DNA from: an uncultured bacterium
GTDB lineage: Bacteria; Patescibacteriota; Gracilibacteria; Absconditabacterales; Absconditicoccaceae
Direction of reading: 5' to 3'
Length of the DNA stretch: 48,475 nucleotides
Assembly: GCA_947168815.1 (NCBI GenBank)
Contig: CAMVNG010000007.1
Coordinates: forward strand, 1 to 48,475
The notes below the pieces were generated by a model. It saw only the letters and a list, made by a program, of their open reading frames with translations. It was not told the DNA's origin and did no database searches. Positions 8,429-19,600 of this stretch are shown in pieces; within the stretch, counting starts at the first letter, position 1; every line of letters starts with the position of its first letter. Both the position numbers and the translations under genes were made by a program.

Positions 8429-8911
8429 CTATGCGATTGCAAGGATCTTTATATTTTTTCTTCAACTTTCATGTCTCATTTTAGCTGTTTCTCCAACTTT
8501 TTTACCTCTAATTGCTTGTCATATCGGAGATTCTAGTGAAAATGCTAATTCTCAATCCAATGATACTTCTCAAGTACCTACGATTCTAAATGTATATTCT
8601 TTATCATCATCCTCTATCTTAACAGTTACTTTAGAACCAAAATCTACAATTTTATCTGATTTTTTTGTATCTTTTTCTTTATCTATAATTTCTACATCAC
8701 TTAGAAGATTTTGGATTTCAACGATTCTAGAATTGATAAAATCCTTATCTTCCATTGCAGATTTATATTCGAAGTTTTCTGAAAGATCTCACATTGCTTT
8801 TGCTTCTGATAATCTTTCAAGAACTGCAGGTAATTTTTCCTGTTTTAACTCTTGAAGTTCTGCAATAAGTTTTTCATATCACTCTCTAGTAAGAAAATTT
8901 TTACTTGCCAT
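8429..8911 (-). CDS. greA: Transcription elongation factor GreA
   Basis: A 160-residue GreA, full length for the family. The N-terminal coiled coil carries LSEAKAMGDLSENFEYKSAM, where the acidic tip residues that reach into the polymerase secondary channel lie in GDLSEN. The C-terminal FKBP-like domain ends with SPIGQAIRGKKVGE. It stimulates transcript cleavage in backtracked RNA polymerase. Glycines mix TGA and GGN. It is followed closely by rlmE on the same strand. Confidence 0.94.
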
Positions 8912-8969
8912 ATGTTTTTAGCAAAATAGAATATAAAAAATAACGTTATATATGATAAACAAAAACTTT

Positions 8970-9320
8970 TTATTTAAAGAAACCCCAGAATCCAAGGACC
9001 TTTCTCTTCCATTTACTAAATGCATGAGTAACAAGATCTGTAGCTACTTTAAAACCTTTATGATTTTCAACAACGAATCTTTCACCATCATAAGAGAAAA
9101 TAAAATCTGCTTCATAAAGTCCACTCTTATTCTTTACAATAGTATAATCAATAACAACCTTTGCATCAATATTCTTCGCATAAATTTTTCTAAGAATTGT
9201 TTGTCCTTTATTAGCCAATTGATGTTCAACTGCTTTTTTAATATCAGCTTCCATTACAGGAGTTACATCACCAACAAACTTAAATTTTACATCACTTACT
9301 TGTAAAAGTTCTTGTGTCAT
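8970..9320 (-). CDS. HPF/RaiA-like ribosome-associated protein (tentative)
   Basis: 116 residues. The layout resembles the S30AE/HPF fold: a start near TPVMEADIKKAVEHQL like the first helix, a strand with VVIDYTIVKNKSG, then YEADFIFSYDGERFVVE, and a final helix ATDLVTHAFSKWKRKV like the IDLVIDKLERQL helix of HPF. If correct, it binds the 30S decoding centre and silences ribosomes. There are no TGA codons, as in other probably abundant proteins here. A TATACT lies 8 bases before the ATG, so the mRNA may be leaderless. The family call rests on pattern only. Confidence 0.55.
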   Translation of the reverse strand: MTQELLQVSDVKFKFVGDVTPVMEADIKKAVEHQLANKGQTILRKIYAKNIDAKVVIDYTIVKNKSGLYEADFIFSYDGERFVVENHKGFKVATDLVTHAFSKWKRKVLGFWGFFK

Positions 9321-9402
9321 TATGGTCTAGTATAAAATATAAAGCTTTATCTTTTTAATGAAAAGTAGGATAAATTCAAGCTATGATTTAATGAAAATTT
9401 CG

Positions 9403-9431
9403 AAAAGAAAAACCTAGAGTTTTCACTCTAG
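9403..9431 (-). terminator. Intrinsic terminator of rplI
   Basis: Minus strand: CTAGAGT-gaaa-ACTCTAG (9431-9414) followed by a T-rich run (9413-9403). Confidence 0.8.
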
Positions 9432-9458
9432 ATTTTCTATATAGATAAGTAACTAATT

Positions 9459-10079
9459 CTACTTATATTTTTCCTTTAATTTTGCAATTTTTTCTGCTTT
9501 TTCAGCTGCTTTTTTAGCTTCTCTTTCAGCTTTTAATTCCTCTTTCGTTTTTTCTACAACTACTTCTTCCTTCTTCTCTTCTTTAACTTCAACTTTTTCT
9601 CATGCTTCTGGTTCAACGATTACAGCAACTTCTTTCTTCATATCTTTATAAAGGAAAGGAACTGAATAACTACCAGCTTCATTAATTTTCTTCTTTAATT
9701 TAAGATAATGTGATTCAATTTCTACACCATATGTTTCTTTGATAGCTTCAGCAATATCAGCTTCATTAACCTTGGCATAAAGAACATTATCTTTATTTAC
9801 TTTTCTTACTAATTTAACTCATCCATTTTCAGTCATCTTAGTGAAAAGATCTTCTAATCATGCAGCTTTCTTTGCTCTTGCAGCTACTGCAGCTTGCATC
9901 TTTTGCTCATACTTATTCTTATTAGCTTTATCTGCTAATACAGCAATATTTTTAGGTAAAAGTACATTTCTTGCGAAAATAGGCTTAACACTAACAATTT
10001 CGTATTTTTCTCCGAGGTATTTGTCATCCTGAAGCAAAATTACTTCAATGTTTCTGTTTTTAACAGTTCTTCTTGGCAT
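9459..10079 (-). CDS. rplI: Ribosomal protein bL9
   Basis: 206 residues, against about 150 in most bacteria. The N-terminal domain shows the L9 pattern IEVILLQDDKYLGEKYEIVSV followed by FARNVLLPKNIA (about residues 11-48), then the connecting Ala/Lys-rich helix (about 55-75) and a C-terminal domain (about 80-150). A 50-residue Lys/Glu/Ala-rich tail is extra. The protein binds 23S rRNA domain V and helps keep the reading frame. Only a few of its glycines are TGA. It has its own terminator. Confidence 0.92.
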
Positions 10080-10204
10080 TTTAAAACGCTTCTTTACGGA
10101 AGTAAAATAAAGTTCAGTTGAAGTTTATATAGATTTCAAATCTAAATGCAATCCTAAATTCCACTAAAAAATCCCAAAAGCAAAAATCTTATGACATCAA
10201 TATC

Positions 10205-10696
10205 TTAATAAACACATCAATCATCCAAACTTTCATAATGATTTTTTACTTCTATGAACGAATTACTATTAATAACGTCTTGGCAAACTTCACGAAGTTG
10301 AGGATTTGCCATAATTTTCCAAGATTCAATTGCTTTTTGTAAACTCTCTCTCATTACTGGTTGATTCTCTAATGGAGCTTTAGAAATCACACAGAGATTA
10401 AAATCAATAATTCTATTACATTCTTCAACTCAAAACCACGATTGTTTTGTTACCGTTTGTTCTATAACTTCTCAAACATTTTCTTCTGAAGATCATTGAA
10501 TGTCTCATGTAATTTCATTATTCTCTATTATCTTTTCTTCAGTTACTAGATTCTCTCATGACTGAAGAATATTATCATTTATTATTCAAGTTAATGATTC
10601 TCAACTTCCCTCACTTTCATAATCTTTATTATTGTCATGACAGCCAGTACAAAGCAAACTCAAAATAAGTATTCAGCATAACATATACTTCTTCAT
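10205..10696 (-). CDS. Putative lipoprotein, 163 aa
   Basis: Starts with MKKYM, a hydrophobic stretch and a lipobox LLCTGC (acylated Cys near residue 19). A low-complexity Ser/Gly/Glu/Asn linker (about 20-80) follows. The C-terminal domain (about 88-163) has conserved-looking Cys residues (EECNRII, FNLCVIS, EVCQDV, DDGCVY) likely to form disulfides outside the cell. It starts 18 bases after the cysS stop on the same strand, so the two are probably co-transcribed. Family not recognised. Confidence 0.75.
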
Positions 10697-10714
10697 CTAT
10701 AAGCTACTTAATAA

Positions 10715-12139
10715 TTAAATTTTCTGTAATTCATATCACTCTTTATTATCCTTCACCAACCATCATTTATCTTTAATTTTTTCTCTAATTTCATCAGCTA
10801 AAGCATAATTTTTTTCTGACTTAGCTTTTTTTCTTTCCTCTGCTAAAACTATAATATCTTCTGGTACCTGATTTTCCTCAGATAGTTCTCAAGCAAAAAG
10901 TCCTATTTTCAGAATTTTATCCTCCAATTCTTTGATTGCATCAATCGCATATTTTCATCATTTTGCTAATGCTATATGCAATTCTGAAAGAAGCTTTGGA
11001 GTATTAATATTGTCAGCAAGTGCTTCTTGGAACTTTTCTTTCCAATTTATATTTTCACCTTCTTCATTACTTTCCAATATTGAATTAATTTTTTTAATAA
11101 GACCTTTTCTTTCACTTTTTGCCTGATCTAAAGCCTCCCATGTGAAATTCTGGAAGTTTCAATACTGCGCTTTAAAATAAAAATATCTTAAATCTAATGG
11201 ACTATATCCTCTAGCCTTTATATCTTCCAATGAATAAAAGTTTCATAATGATTTACTCATTTTCCCTCAATCTACTTGAAGAAATTCGTTATGAATCCAA
11301 TATTTAACCCGAGGCTTTTTACCGAATCAACATTCAGCCTGAGCAATTTCATTTGGATGATGGATAGTTATATGATCTGATCCTCAGTGATGAATATCAA
11401 ATTGTTCTCCTAAATACTTACTTGACATTGCACTACACTCAATATGCCATCATGGGAAACCTACTCACCATGGAGAATCTCGCTCCATTTCTCTTTTCCC
11501 CTTAACCATTGAAAACTTCCATAATGCAAAATCAGTTGCATTTTTCTTTCCTTTCATATCAACCCTCTCTCACGCCTTTAATTCTTCAAGACGCTTTTTA
11601 TAATTTGGTCATATTAGTTTTCAATAATCATCGACTTTACTGGTATCCATATATATTCAATCTCATGGAACCTCATAGGTATATCCTTTTTCTTCCAACA
11701 ATTTAACCAATTCAATTTGTTCTTTTATATGTTCTGTTGCTCTTGGCATAACATCAAACTTTTCGATGTTCATATCTTCTAATCCCCTCATGAATATTTC
11801 TTCATACCTCTTTGCTACTTCCCATGCAGAAATACCATCTCTTTTTGCTCATTTCTCAAGTTTATCCTCTCAGTCATCAGCATCAGAAACAAGATGTCAA
11901 ACATCAGTTATATTCATAACAGCTTTTACTGGATATCAAAAGTATTTTAATGTATTTCTAATCAAATCTGCAGAAAAAGAGGCCCTCAAATTTCCTATAT
12001 GAGGTGTATAATAAACAGTAGGTCAACATGAATACATTCAAACAAAATCTTTTTTTTCTCATTTATAATTAGGATCTTCCATCAAAGGGATGAATTCTTC
12101 TTTTTCACGAGTAAGTGTGTTGTATAGTTTTAATTTCAT
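10715..12139 (-). CDS. cysS: Cysteinyl-tRNA synthetase
   Basis: A 474-residue class Ia synthetase that charges tRNA-Cys. Motifs in order: [15 protein letters not shown] (zinc ligand Cys38, HIGH-type motif at 47-50), the zinc ligands around WHIECSAMS and [10 protein letters not shown], and KMSKSLGN near residue 292. The C-terminal part contains the tRNA-binding helical bundle ending in [18 protein letters not shown]. The Gly in CGPT and in the KMSKS-LGN loop are TGA-coded. Length is normal for the family. The upstream sequence shows no clear Shine-Dalgarno. Confidence 0.96.
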
Positions 12140-12172
12140 GAAAGATAAAGAAAAAAATAAATAATGTTTACC

Positions 12173-12200
12173 TTGTATTTCAAGAGCATAAAGATATAAG
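12173..12200 (+). promoter_or_regulatory. Possible promoter of the 90-aa gene
   Basis: TTGTAT (12173-12178), 16-base spacer, TATAAG (12195-12200), 45 bases before the ATG at 12246. Confidence 0.4.
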
Positions 12201-12245
12201 TAGTTAATTCAACTAGAAATAAAAAACAAATACACATTTAAGCTT

Positions 12246-12518
12246 ATGGTAAAAATTATTAAACCGCGCAAAAGCGTCACAGTAGAGAGAATTCAAAAGG
12301 TGTTTCAACATTTAGACGAGCTTGTCCTCAAAGCAATTCAGGACGGCAATATGGCCCTCTTAAAGGTCTACAAGAAGAGACTCCTTTTCTTACTTGGCCT
12401 CAGTGAATCACTTAGACTCCAGTTTGTTTACGGAGCTGCATATATGCTCCCATATACTATTGGAGATGAAGTAAATTCCTGTGATCAGGCCATCAAAGCT
12501 CTTGAGAAACAACATTAA
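12246..12518 (+). CDS. Hypothetical protein, 90 aa, TGA-free
   Basis: A small basic, helical protein: N-terminal KIIKPRKSVTVERIQKVF, then leucine-rich helices and a short hydrophobic segment (about 58-72). No family recognised. All glycines use GGC or GGA, none TGA. Codons such as GCC, CTC, GGC and GTC are frequent, in contrast with the AT-ending codons around it. It is a single-gene unit with a promoter and a strong terminator. The codon profile resembles that of the membrane protein at 5794-6189 and suggests high expression or a different origin. Confidence 0.75.
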   Translation: MVKIIKPRKSVTVERIQKVFQHLDELVLKAIQDGNMALLKVYKKRLLFLLGLSESLRLQFVYGAAYMLPYTIGDEVNSCDQAIKALEKQH

Positions 12519-12533
12519 TCACCTCTCTCTTAA

Positions 12534-12568
12534 TGACTGGATTGAAATTCAATCTCAGTCATTTTTTT
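12534..12568 (+). terminator. Intrinsic terminator of the 90-aa gene
   Basis: TGACTGgATTGA ... TCAATctCAGTCA stem (12534-12561) followed by T7. Confidence 0.85.
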
Positions 12569-12662
12569 AATAAGACTAATTAAAATACTTGTAATTAATA
12601 CTATCTTGAAATTTTTTATATAAATGATAGTATAAGTAAAATTTTATAAAATAAGGAATTTG

Positions 12663-13049
12663 ATGCCTGCAGAATATATTCAACTGATTATCTGATTTAT
12701 TATTTGAGTAGTTATTACTTATCTTATACTTCTTCTTCATTTCAACTCAAAGCTCAACAATGAGAAAAAAAAATCCGTATCTCAATCTCGTAATACCATC
12801 CTTTGAGAAATAAGCGAAAAAGTCCTTCCATTACTTCCTGAATTTCCATACCACACCAAGGACTTAGTGTTTTTATGAAAAGGTGTTGATTATGTGGTTT
12901 TTAATTGACTTTCCCAATGAAAATTAAAAGAAATTGTTTTTATTGAAGTCAAAAGTTGAAACTCCCAACTCAATAGAAATGAAATAATGATCAAAGATTA
13001 TTTACGCCACTGTCCCGTTAGATATGAAGTTATCAGGATAAATTATTAG
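12663..13049 (+). CDS. Membrane-anchored Holliday-junction-resolvase-like endonuclease (PF10107 type)
   Basis: 128 residues. A hydrophobic N-terminal helix (about 6-27) anchors a soluble nuclease-like domain. The domain matches the family annotated as related to archaeal Holliday junction resolvases: LGEISEKVLPLLPEFPY, then KGVDYVVFNGL and IVFIEVKSGNSQL. The Asp in VDYVVF and the E-x-K of FIEVKSG fit a PD-(D/E)XK active site. Substrate unknown. A purine-rich AAGGAA lies upstream of the ATG, one of the few SD-like sequences in the window. The clpC-like gene follows after 66 bases on the same strand. Confidence 0.75.
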
Positions 13050-13115
13050 TTGAAATTATCCACAAAAATCATAAGTTAAGAGAACAAAATTAATCATTTA
13101 TCGAACAATATTTTT

Positions 13116-15695
13116 ATGAAATCTTTCATTAACGATACAGCAACTAATGTCCAAATAATTTTAAGACATGCAGAAAAATTTGCTTACATAGATAACCATA
13201 AAAAAATAACAGCTGATGATATTGTTTTAGCTTTTATTTCTTATTTTTGAGAATCTGATTTTTCAGATAGCTTTTTTTCTGTTATTTGAATAAAAGACCG
13301 TACTCACCTCCTTTCATATATCGAATATTATCTTTTAAAGATGCAAAATATCGATTTCACTTCCTTGTGAGTGGGAGAATGAGAATTACAATTTGATGAG
13401 AAATTAGGAAAAAAGATTCAAAAAACAAAGGATTTCCAATCAATTAGTGAAATTGAGCTTTTTGACATATGCTTTCCGCTCATTTCTCCTGATTTAAAAA
13501 AAATATTCAAACTAGATCATAATAGTTATCAAAATATTAAAACACTAATTCATAATTTGTCAAAGTTTCCAGCACTTCAAGAGGTCTGATTCCTTGCTTT
13601 TCTTGGAATAATCGATAATCTTGTAGAGGAATTCTTTTTAGATCCTAGTGAAATAACAAATATGAAAATAGTAGCAAAATCATGAAAAATTGATGATATT
13701 CTAAACAATCTTGAAAGTGAAATCGTAGAGAAAGAAGATAACGACGATATTTCGCTAGATACAGATTCAAATAAACCAAAAAAGAAAGAAGAAAAAAAAC
13801 TTACAATAGAATATTTTTGAACAGATTTAACTAAAGAAGCTCGTGATGGATATCTTGATCCAATCATTTGAAGAGAAAAAGAAATTGATCAAGTAATCTA
13901 TACTCTTTTAAGAAAAACAAAGAACAATCCACTTCTTATTTGAGAAGCTTGAGTTTGAAAAACTGCTATTGTTGAATGACTTGTCCAAAGAATAAATGCT
14001 AAAGAAGTTCCAGAAAAGCTACAAAATAAAAAAGTATTCCTTCTTGATATGGGTACACTTGTTGCAGGGACAAAGTATAGATGAGAATTTGAATCTAGAA
14101 TGAAATCAATTCTAGAAGAAGCTATGGATCCAACAAATAATATTATTCTTTTCATTGATGAATTACACACTATCATATGAGCATGATGACAAGATCAAAA
14201 TGATGCTGCACAAATGCTAAAACCACTTCTTTCAAGAGGTAAAATTAAACTTATTTGAGCAACAACTTTTGATGAATATCAAAAATACATCGAGAAAGAT
14301 GCTGCGCTTAAAAGAAGATTTCAAGAAGTTGTAGTAAATGAACCTTCTATTGAAATGACAAAAAGCATCATTATGTGATTAAAACCAACATATGAAGATT
14401 TCCATGGAGTTGTTATTTCTGAAGAAGCAATTGATAAAGCAATTTCACTTAGTAAAAGATATATCCTAAATAAGCAACTTCCAGATAAAGCATTAGATAT
14501 CCTTGATGAAGCAAGTGCTAGGAAATCCACAATCCAACATAAATTAGACAATGACGAAAATTATAAAAAACAAGAAGCCAGAATTGAGCAAATTCAAAAA
14601 CAAATTGAAAGTGCCATAGAAAATCAGGATTATTTTTCAGCTGCTGAATTAAAGGAGGAAGAACAAGCACTTAAGAAAGATCTTCAAAAAATTAGATCAA
14701 ATAAAAATATTCCTACGCATTTGAGAAGTGTTATAAATCCTGAGGATATTGGTAATGTACTTGCTGATAAAACATGAATACCAACTAATATTGTAAACGA
14801 AGATGAGATTACAAAATTAAAAAGACTTGATAATGAATTAAAAGAAGAAATTATCTGACAGAATGAAGCTGTTGATACTATAGTCAAAACTCTTATTAGA
14901 AGTAGACTTTCTGTAATTAAAAAAGATAAACCTATTGGTTCTTTTCTCTTTCTTGGACCATCTGGAGTTTGAAAAACTTATCTTGCAAAACTAATAGCAA
15001 AAAATTATTTTGGTGATGAATGAGCAATGATTAGATTTGACATGTCTGAATATATGGAAAAATTTTCTGTCTCTAAACTTATTTGATCACCAGCTGGATA
15101 TGTTTGATATGATGAATGAGGAGGATTAACAGAAGCTGTTAAAAGAAAGCCATACTCTGTTATTCTTTTGGATGAGATTGAAAAAGCTGCACCTGATGTT
15201 TTAAATATACTTCTTCAGATTTTAGACGAATGACAATTAAAAGATTCTAAAGGAAGATGGATTGATTTTAAAAACACCATTGTTGTAATGACTTCTAACA
15301 TCGGTACTGAAGAATTTAGTAAGAAAAAAACAACTATATGATTTGATACTGGTGATAAAAAAGAAACTGATCTTAAACATTTTGATGAAATAAAATCTAG
15401 AGTTCTTGATGAATTAAAGAATCACATAACACCAGAACTTTCAAATAGAATTGATCATAAAATCGTATTTCATCCATTATCTAAGGAAGACTTAACTAAA
15501 ATTTTCAATCATCAAATTAAGAAATTCTTGTCTGCATGGCAAGAAAATCCTGCTGTTAAACTTCCTAAATTTAATAAAGCTGAAGTTAATAAAATCATTG
15601 ATAAGATTTATGATCCAGCATTTTGAGCAAGACCTATTGAGAGATACATTAATGATGAAGTTGAACCAAAAATCATTAATTCTCTATTAAAATAA
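13116..15695 (+). CDS. ClpC/ClpB-type AAA+ unfoldase
   Basis: An 859-residue double-AAA protein. The divergent N-domain (about 1-160) is followed by an acidic Lys/Glu linker. AAA-1 has Walker A GEAGVGKT at about 276-283, with three of its four glycine positions encoded by TGA, and Walker [10 protein letters not shown] near 345-353. The middle region (about 487-528) is short and contains [18 protein letters not shown], a UVR-like motif typical of ClpC and not of the long ClpB propeller. AAA-2 has GPSGVGKT at about 614-621 and [10 protein letters not shown], with sensor/arginine-finger segments after it. It unfolds proteins, probably for ClpP. A P-loop (IGF/LGF type) for ClpP docking is not obvious to me, so the choice of ClpC over ClpB is tentative. 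Confidence 0.9.
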
Positions 15696-15746
15696 TTCCT
15701 AAAAATCATTTATAAAAAGGTATTTTATATCTTCACATTATCAATT

Positions 15747-16484
15747 TTGGATACCTACCTTTATGCTTTCAATGAATATGCATGATTTGATAGGATTTTC
15801 TTATTAAATGATGCTCCAGAAAGTTTTGAAGTTGGAGATTTAGTTTCAGCATGAACAAATACTTATTTAGTTCTCTGACAAGAACTAAGTTTTTCAGAAA
15901 TTTATGATAAAAAATATTCATGAACTATCATGCCTACTCTTTTGTATAAGTCGTTTTGTTCAATACAAACTATACAACTGATTCATTGGATGGTTTACGA
16001 ATGGTATACCACCTATAAAAATGTAGTTAAATTATTTTTTGATCAAGAAATAGATTCTCTACTATGAAAAGAAATAAAACCTAAAAAAGGAAAAGTGTAT
16101 CATTCTTGTAAAATCTGAAATCAAATAATAACATGAGAGAAATACCAAACATTAATTGTTTTCCCCGATATTCGGACATTTTTAAATATTTTTCCAGAGA
16201 ATAAATTTGAAGGGACTTTTCTTTATTCTTTAGATTCACAAGCTAAAAAGAACAAAAATCGATGGAATATAAAAACAGGAAATGAAAATTTAATAGCAAC
16301 AACTAGTTCAGAAATTTTTCAAGATTATAACAATCTTAAAAAAATTTATTTTATCGAGCCTCAAAAGTGGTATTACGCTGCACAACAGGATCCTAGGTAT
16401 AAAGTAGATATGGTAATTAATAAACTTGCAGAATTATATCAAGCCGAATTTTTAACAATTTCTTCTGAAAATCTTTTTAACTAA
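15747..16484 (+). CDS. Truncated, degenerate PriA-like protein
   Basis: 245 residues, against about 700 for PriA. The N-terminus (DTYLYAFNEYAG ... FEVGDLVSAGTNTYLVLGQE) resembles the PriA 3'-DNA-binding domain. The C-terminal half (NLIATTSSEIFQDYNNLKK then IYFIEPQKWYY, QQDPRYKVDMV) aligns in pattern with the PriA helicase stretch GTRSA-F-PF-NL, DEEHD and PRYHARDVA. The Walker A loop, the DEEH acidic residues and all later helicase motifs and zinc ligands are missing, so ATPase activity is not expected. I chose a TTG start because the conserved N-terminal domain begins there and no upstream ATG is in frame; the next ATG is near 15928. It follows the Clp gene by 51 bases. Confidence 0.5.
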
Positions 16485-16682
16485 AAAGGTAAAAAATTGG
16501 ACATTTTTCTAGTATAAAATTTTTATATTTTTGACTTTTTGATGATAATGTCAATAAGACAAATAATAAATATCGAAAATGCATGAGAAACTAGTCTTCA
16601 ATTGAAGTTTTTCTTTATTTTTTAGCAAAATATAGTATTATTTTATAAATTGTGAAAAAAGCATTTATCTTTTCCGCATTAA
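16485..16682. other. Intergenic region before the giant gene
   Basis: 198 bases without a convincing ORF. It contains a short palindrome CTTCAATTGAAG followed by a T-rich run, possibly a weak terminator for the PriA-like gene, and AT-rich stretches that could hold the promoter of the giant gene. No single promoter stands out. Confidence 0.3.
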
Positions 16683-19600
16683 ATGAAAATAAAAAGAATT
16701 CTATGAAGTATCGTGCTAGCCTGATATCTAGCTTCAAACCTACTTTCTTATCTATGATATGTAGATCGATGAAGAGCTGAAGCAGCAAGTAATTGAAGTA
16801 CAAATAGACCTATCGTTGCTGTTTTGGTTGATAATGATACCTACAGTCAAATCTGAAATTCAAGTAATTTCTCATGGTATACAAATGACTATCTTCACAG
16901 TAAATATCCTGATAGTCAAGCTATTGTGTTATCACTTGATACTAATGAATATACTGCTCCTGAAATAGTTAAATTGCTAGAGAATCTTTATTTTGAGGGA
17001 ATTGAAAATGAACCTTCTCGTTTAGTTTGAGTCATTCTCGTATGAAAAATACCTTTCCCTGTAGTAAAATATCAAAATTTTGTATTTCCTTCAATCTATC
17101 CTTACGTAGACTTCATAGAACAAAAATATATTCGAGACGAAGAACAAAAATATTTTGTACAAAACAATGAAAATTGAGAAGCTGAGCTTTGGCACGGTGT
17201 TTTAGATTTCTCAGATGCTAGTAAATATGAAGAATTCTTTGAAAAATTAAAAAAATATCAGGATAATCCAGAAAAATTTATAGATAAAAAGATTTGGTAT
17301 GATGACTTTATTGCACTAAATAAAAATTTTCTTGAAGAAATATATCATCTTTATCAAAATAAACTCATCTTTGCTGAAGATTTAATGTATCACCGCTATA
17401 CAAATTTTTTTGTAAATATTCTTCAACAAGAACAAGAAGATAGTTATTCAGATCTTTTAACAGATTTAGAAACAGCCACACAAATTACTTGAGTACAAAA
17501 TATTCTTTCTTGAACTCAAGAAGCACTTGAAAGTATCTCAGCCGATTGATGAGATACGCCAACTCTTCTTCTTCAAAATAAGATTAATTGATTTTTAAAG
17601 GACTATTACAATGTTCTTAGTACTCCTCTATTAAGAACTATTGATGATAATGTTAAAGCAAGTGATAGATGGGAAGTTAGTGATTCTCATTTTCAAAAGA
17701 TGCAAATAAAAGATCAACTCCTCCTTTGAAATGATGAAACGAATGGTATCATTAAGAGCATCAACGATAAATTAGAAGAATTTGTAGATAAAAAAATTGC
17801 AGATGAAAAATATGCAATGAAAACTACTGTTCCAACTTATTATTCTGAAGAAAAAAAGAGATGGAAGAAAAAATGGCCATTTGGTAGAAAACTTATTCCT
17901 GATAAAAACAGTATATATCAAATGTTTTACTTTGGTCAAAATCCTGAAACGATAACAAATGCCCAGCAATTCAGCATTTATAGATGATCTTATAGAAATC
18001 TTGATAAGTATGTAAAATATTCTTCAATTACTTGAGATGCATTAAATCCTGCACAAACTAGGCAAGATAAAACAGATCTTTCTAAAAAAGGACTTTGATC
18101 TTCATATGACATATTTTCAACACAAATCGAAGCAAATAGAGGATACAACGTTCTTAACATGCAAACTGAATATGAAGAATATAACCAATATAAAATTCAT
18201 GCGAAAAGAAGCAGAGAATGTACTAAATATTGGTTTTGAATAAAATTCTTCTGATGTAAAAGAAAAGAATGGGTAAAGGAATGAAATTGTGATCAAAATG
18301 ATGACTCTTGATGTGAGAACTTCCTACAATATTGAGAAAGAGTTTATTGATGAGGGACTCCTCTTAATCTAAATATGACTAAATATCAAAAACAAATTTA
18401 TGAATTTGATTGACCTTTTCATTACGAAAATGCTGTAAAACCGCTTTATGATATCGCTTGATCAGTAAAAACAAAATCAAATATTAATGATGCTACTAGT
18501 TTTAAAGCATCAAAGACTTTTCTTTCTCCTGTACTTATAAATGATGTATATTGAGAAATTTTAGCAGACAACTGAGAATTAGCTGCTCCATTCCATATTG
18601 GAATCAATAAAGTTCGATTCTTTGGTAATAGCGATTTGAATTTTTCAAAATTTAGATTTACAAAATTCTCTGACGATTTCTTTGAATTAAGAAAGGAAAA
18701 ATCATGAAGAACTGATGAAGAAAGAGTTTATAGATATAAAATTATACCTTCAGTTATAAAACATGATGCGGCACAATCCCTTTTAATTAATGGATATTCT
18801 TGATATAGATATACTTGAGACAAAGAAACTTATATTTATTACACTTCCATTCTTGAAACTCTACAATTAGATCAAGATACATGAGCTACAAAAATTCTTC
18901 AAGATGCTTTTTCAGGATTAAATACTATACTATCTTGACTAGCAACAAAAATTGAGACTACTGACGTACTCTTAAGTTGAGAGATTAAACTTTCTGATTC
19001 TGTTACTCTTTCATGACTTGTTAATTATACAGGAGCTGTAGAATCTTTTGATTTATCTGATCAAACCAATACTAGTTGAGAATATCTTATCAAAGGTCAA
19101 TCATGAGATCAATCAAAGAATTGGGATTTATTTAATGGTGTCTTCCTTGAAAATTATTGAGAAAATGCAATTTCATACATTGAGGGATATCAAAATAGAC
19201 AAATGGATACAAAATCACCAATTGATATCTGGAGTAAATGGTTTAATGAAATTCTTACACAAATGACAACTCTAAGCAATACGCTTAGGGCTATGGAACA
19301 AATAGGTATAAAGTTTTTTGATGATTATAATACTTTTGTTAAAGAACTAGAAGATTCAGAAAAAAAAGTAGATGAAAATATTGAGATTCTAGAAGCTAGG
19401 ATTTTAAGTGGACAACAAGCTATTGAAGAAAACAGCGGAGCAATTGCTAGCTGAAATGAAACTATTCTTGAAAGCAATTGAGAAATTGCGAGACTTAGCT
19501 GAGAAATAGAAAGATTAACACAAGAGATTTCTGATTTAAATACTTTGATTGCATGATATGCAAATGATGAAATCAATAAACAAAACGCATTAGCTGCCGT

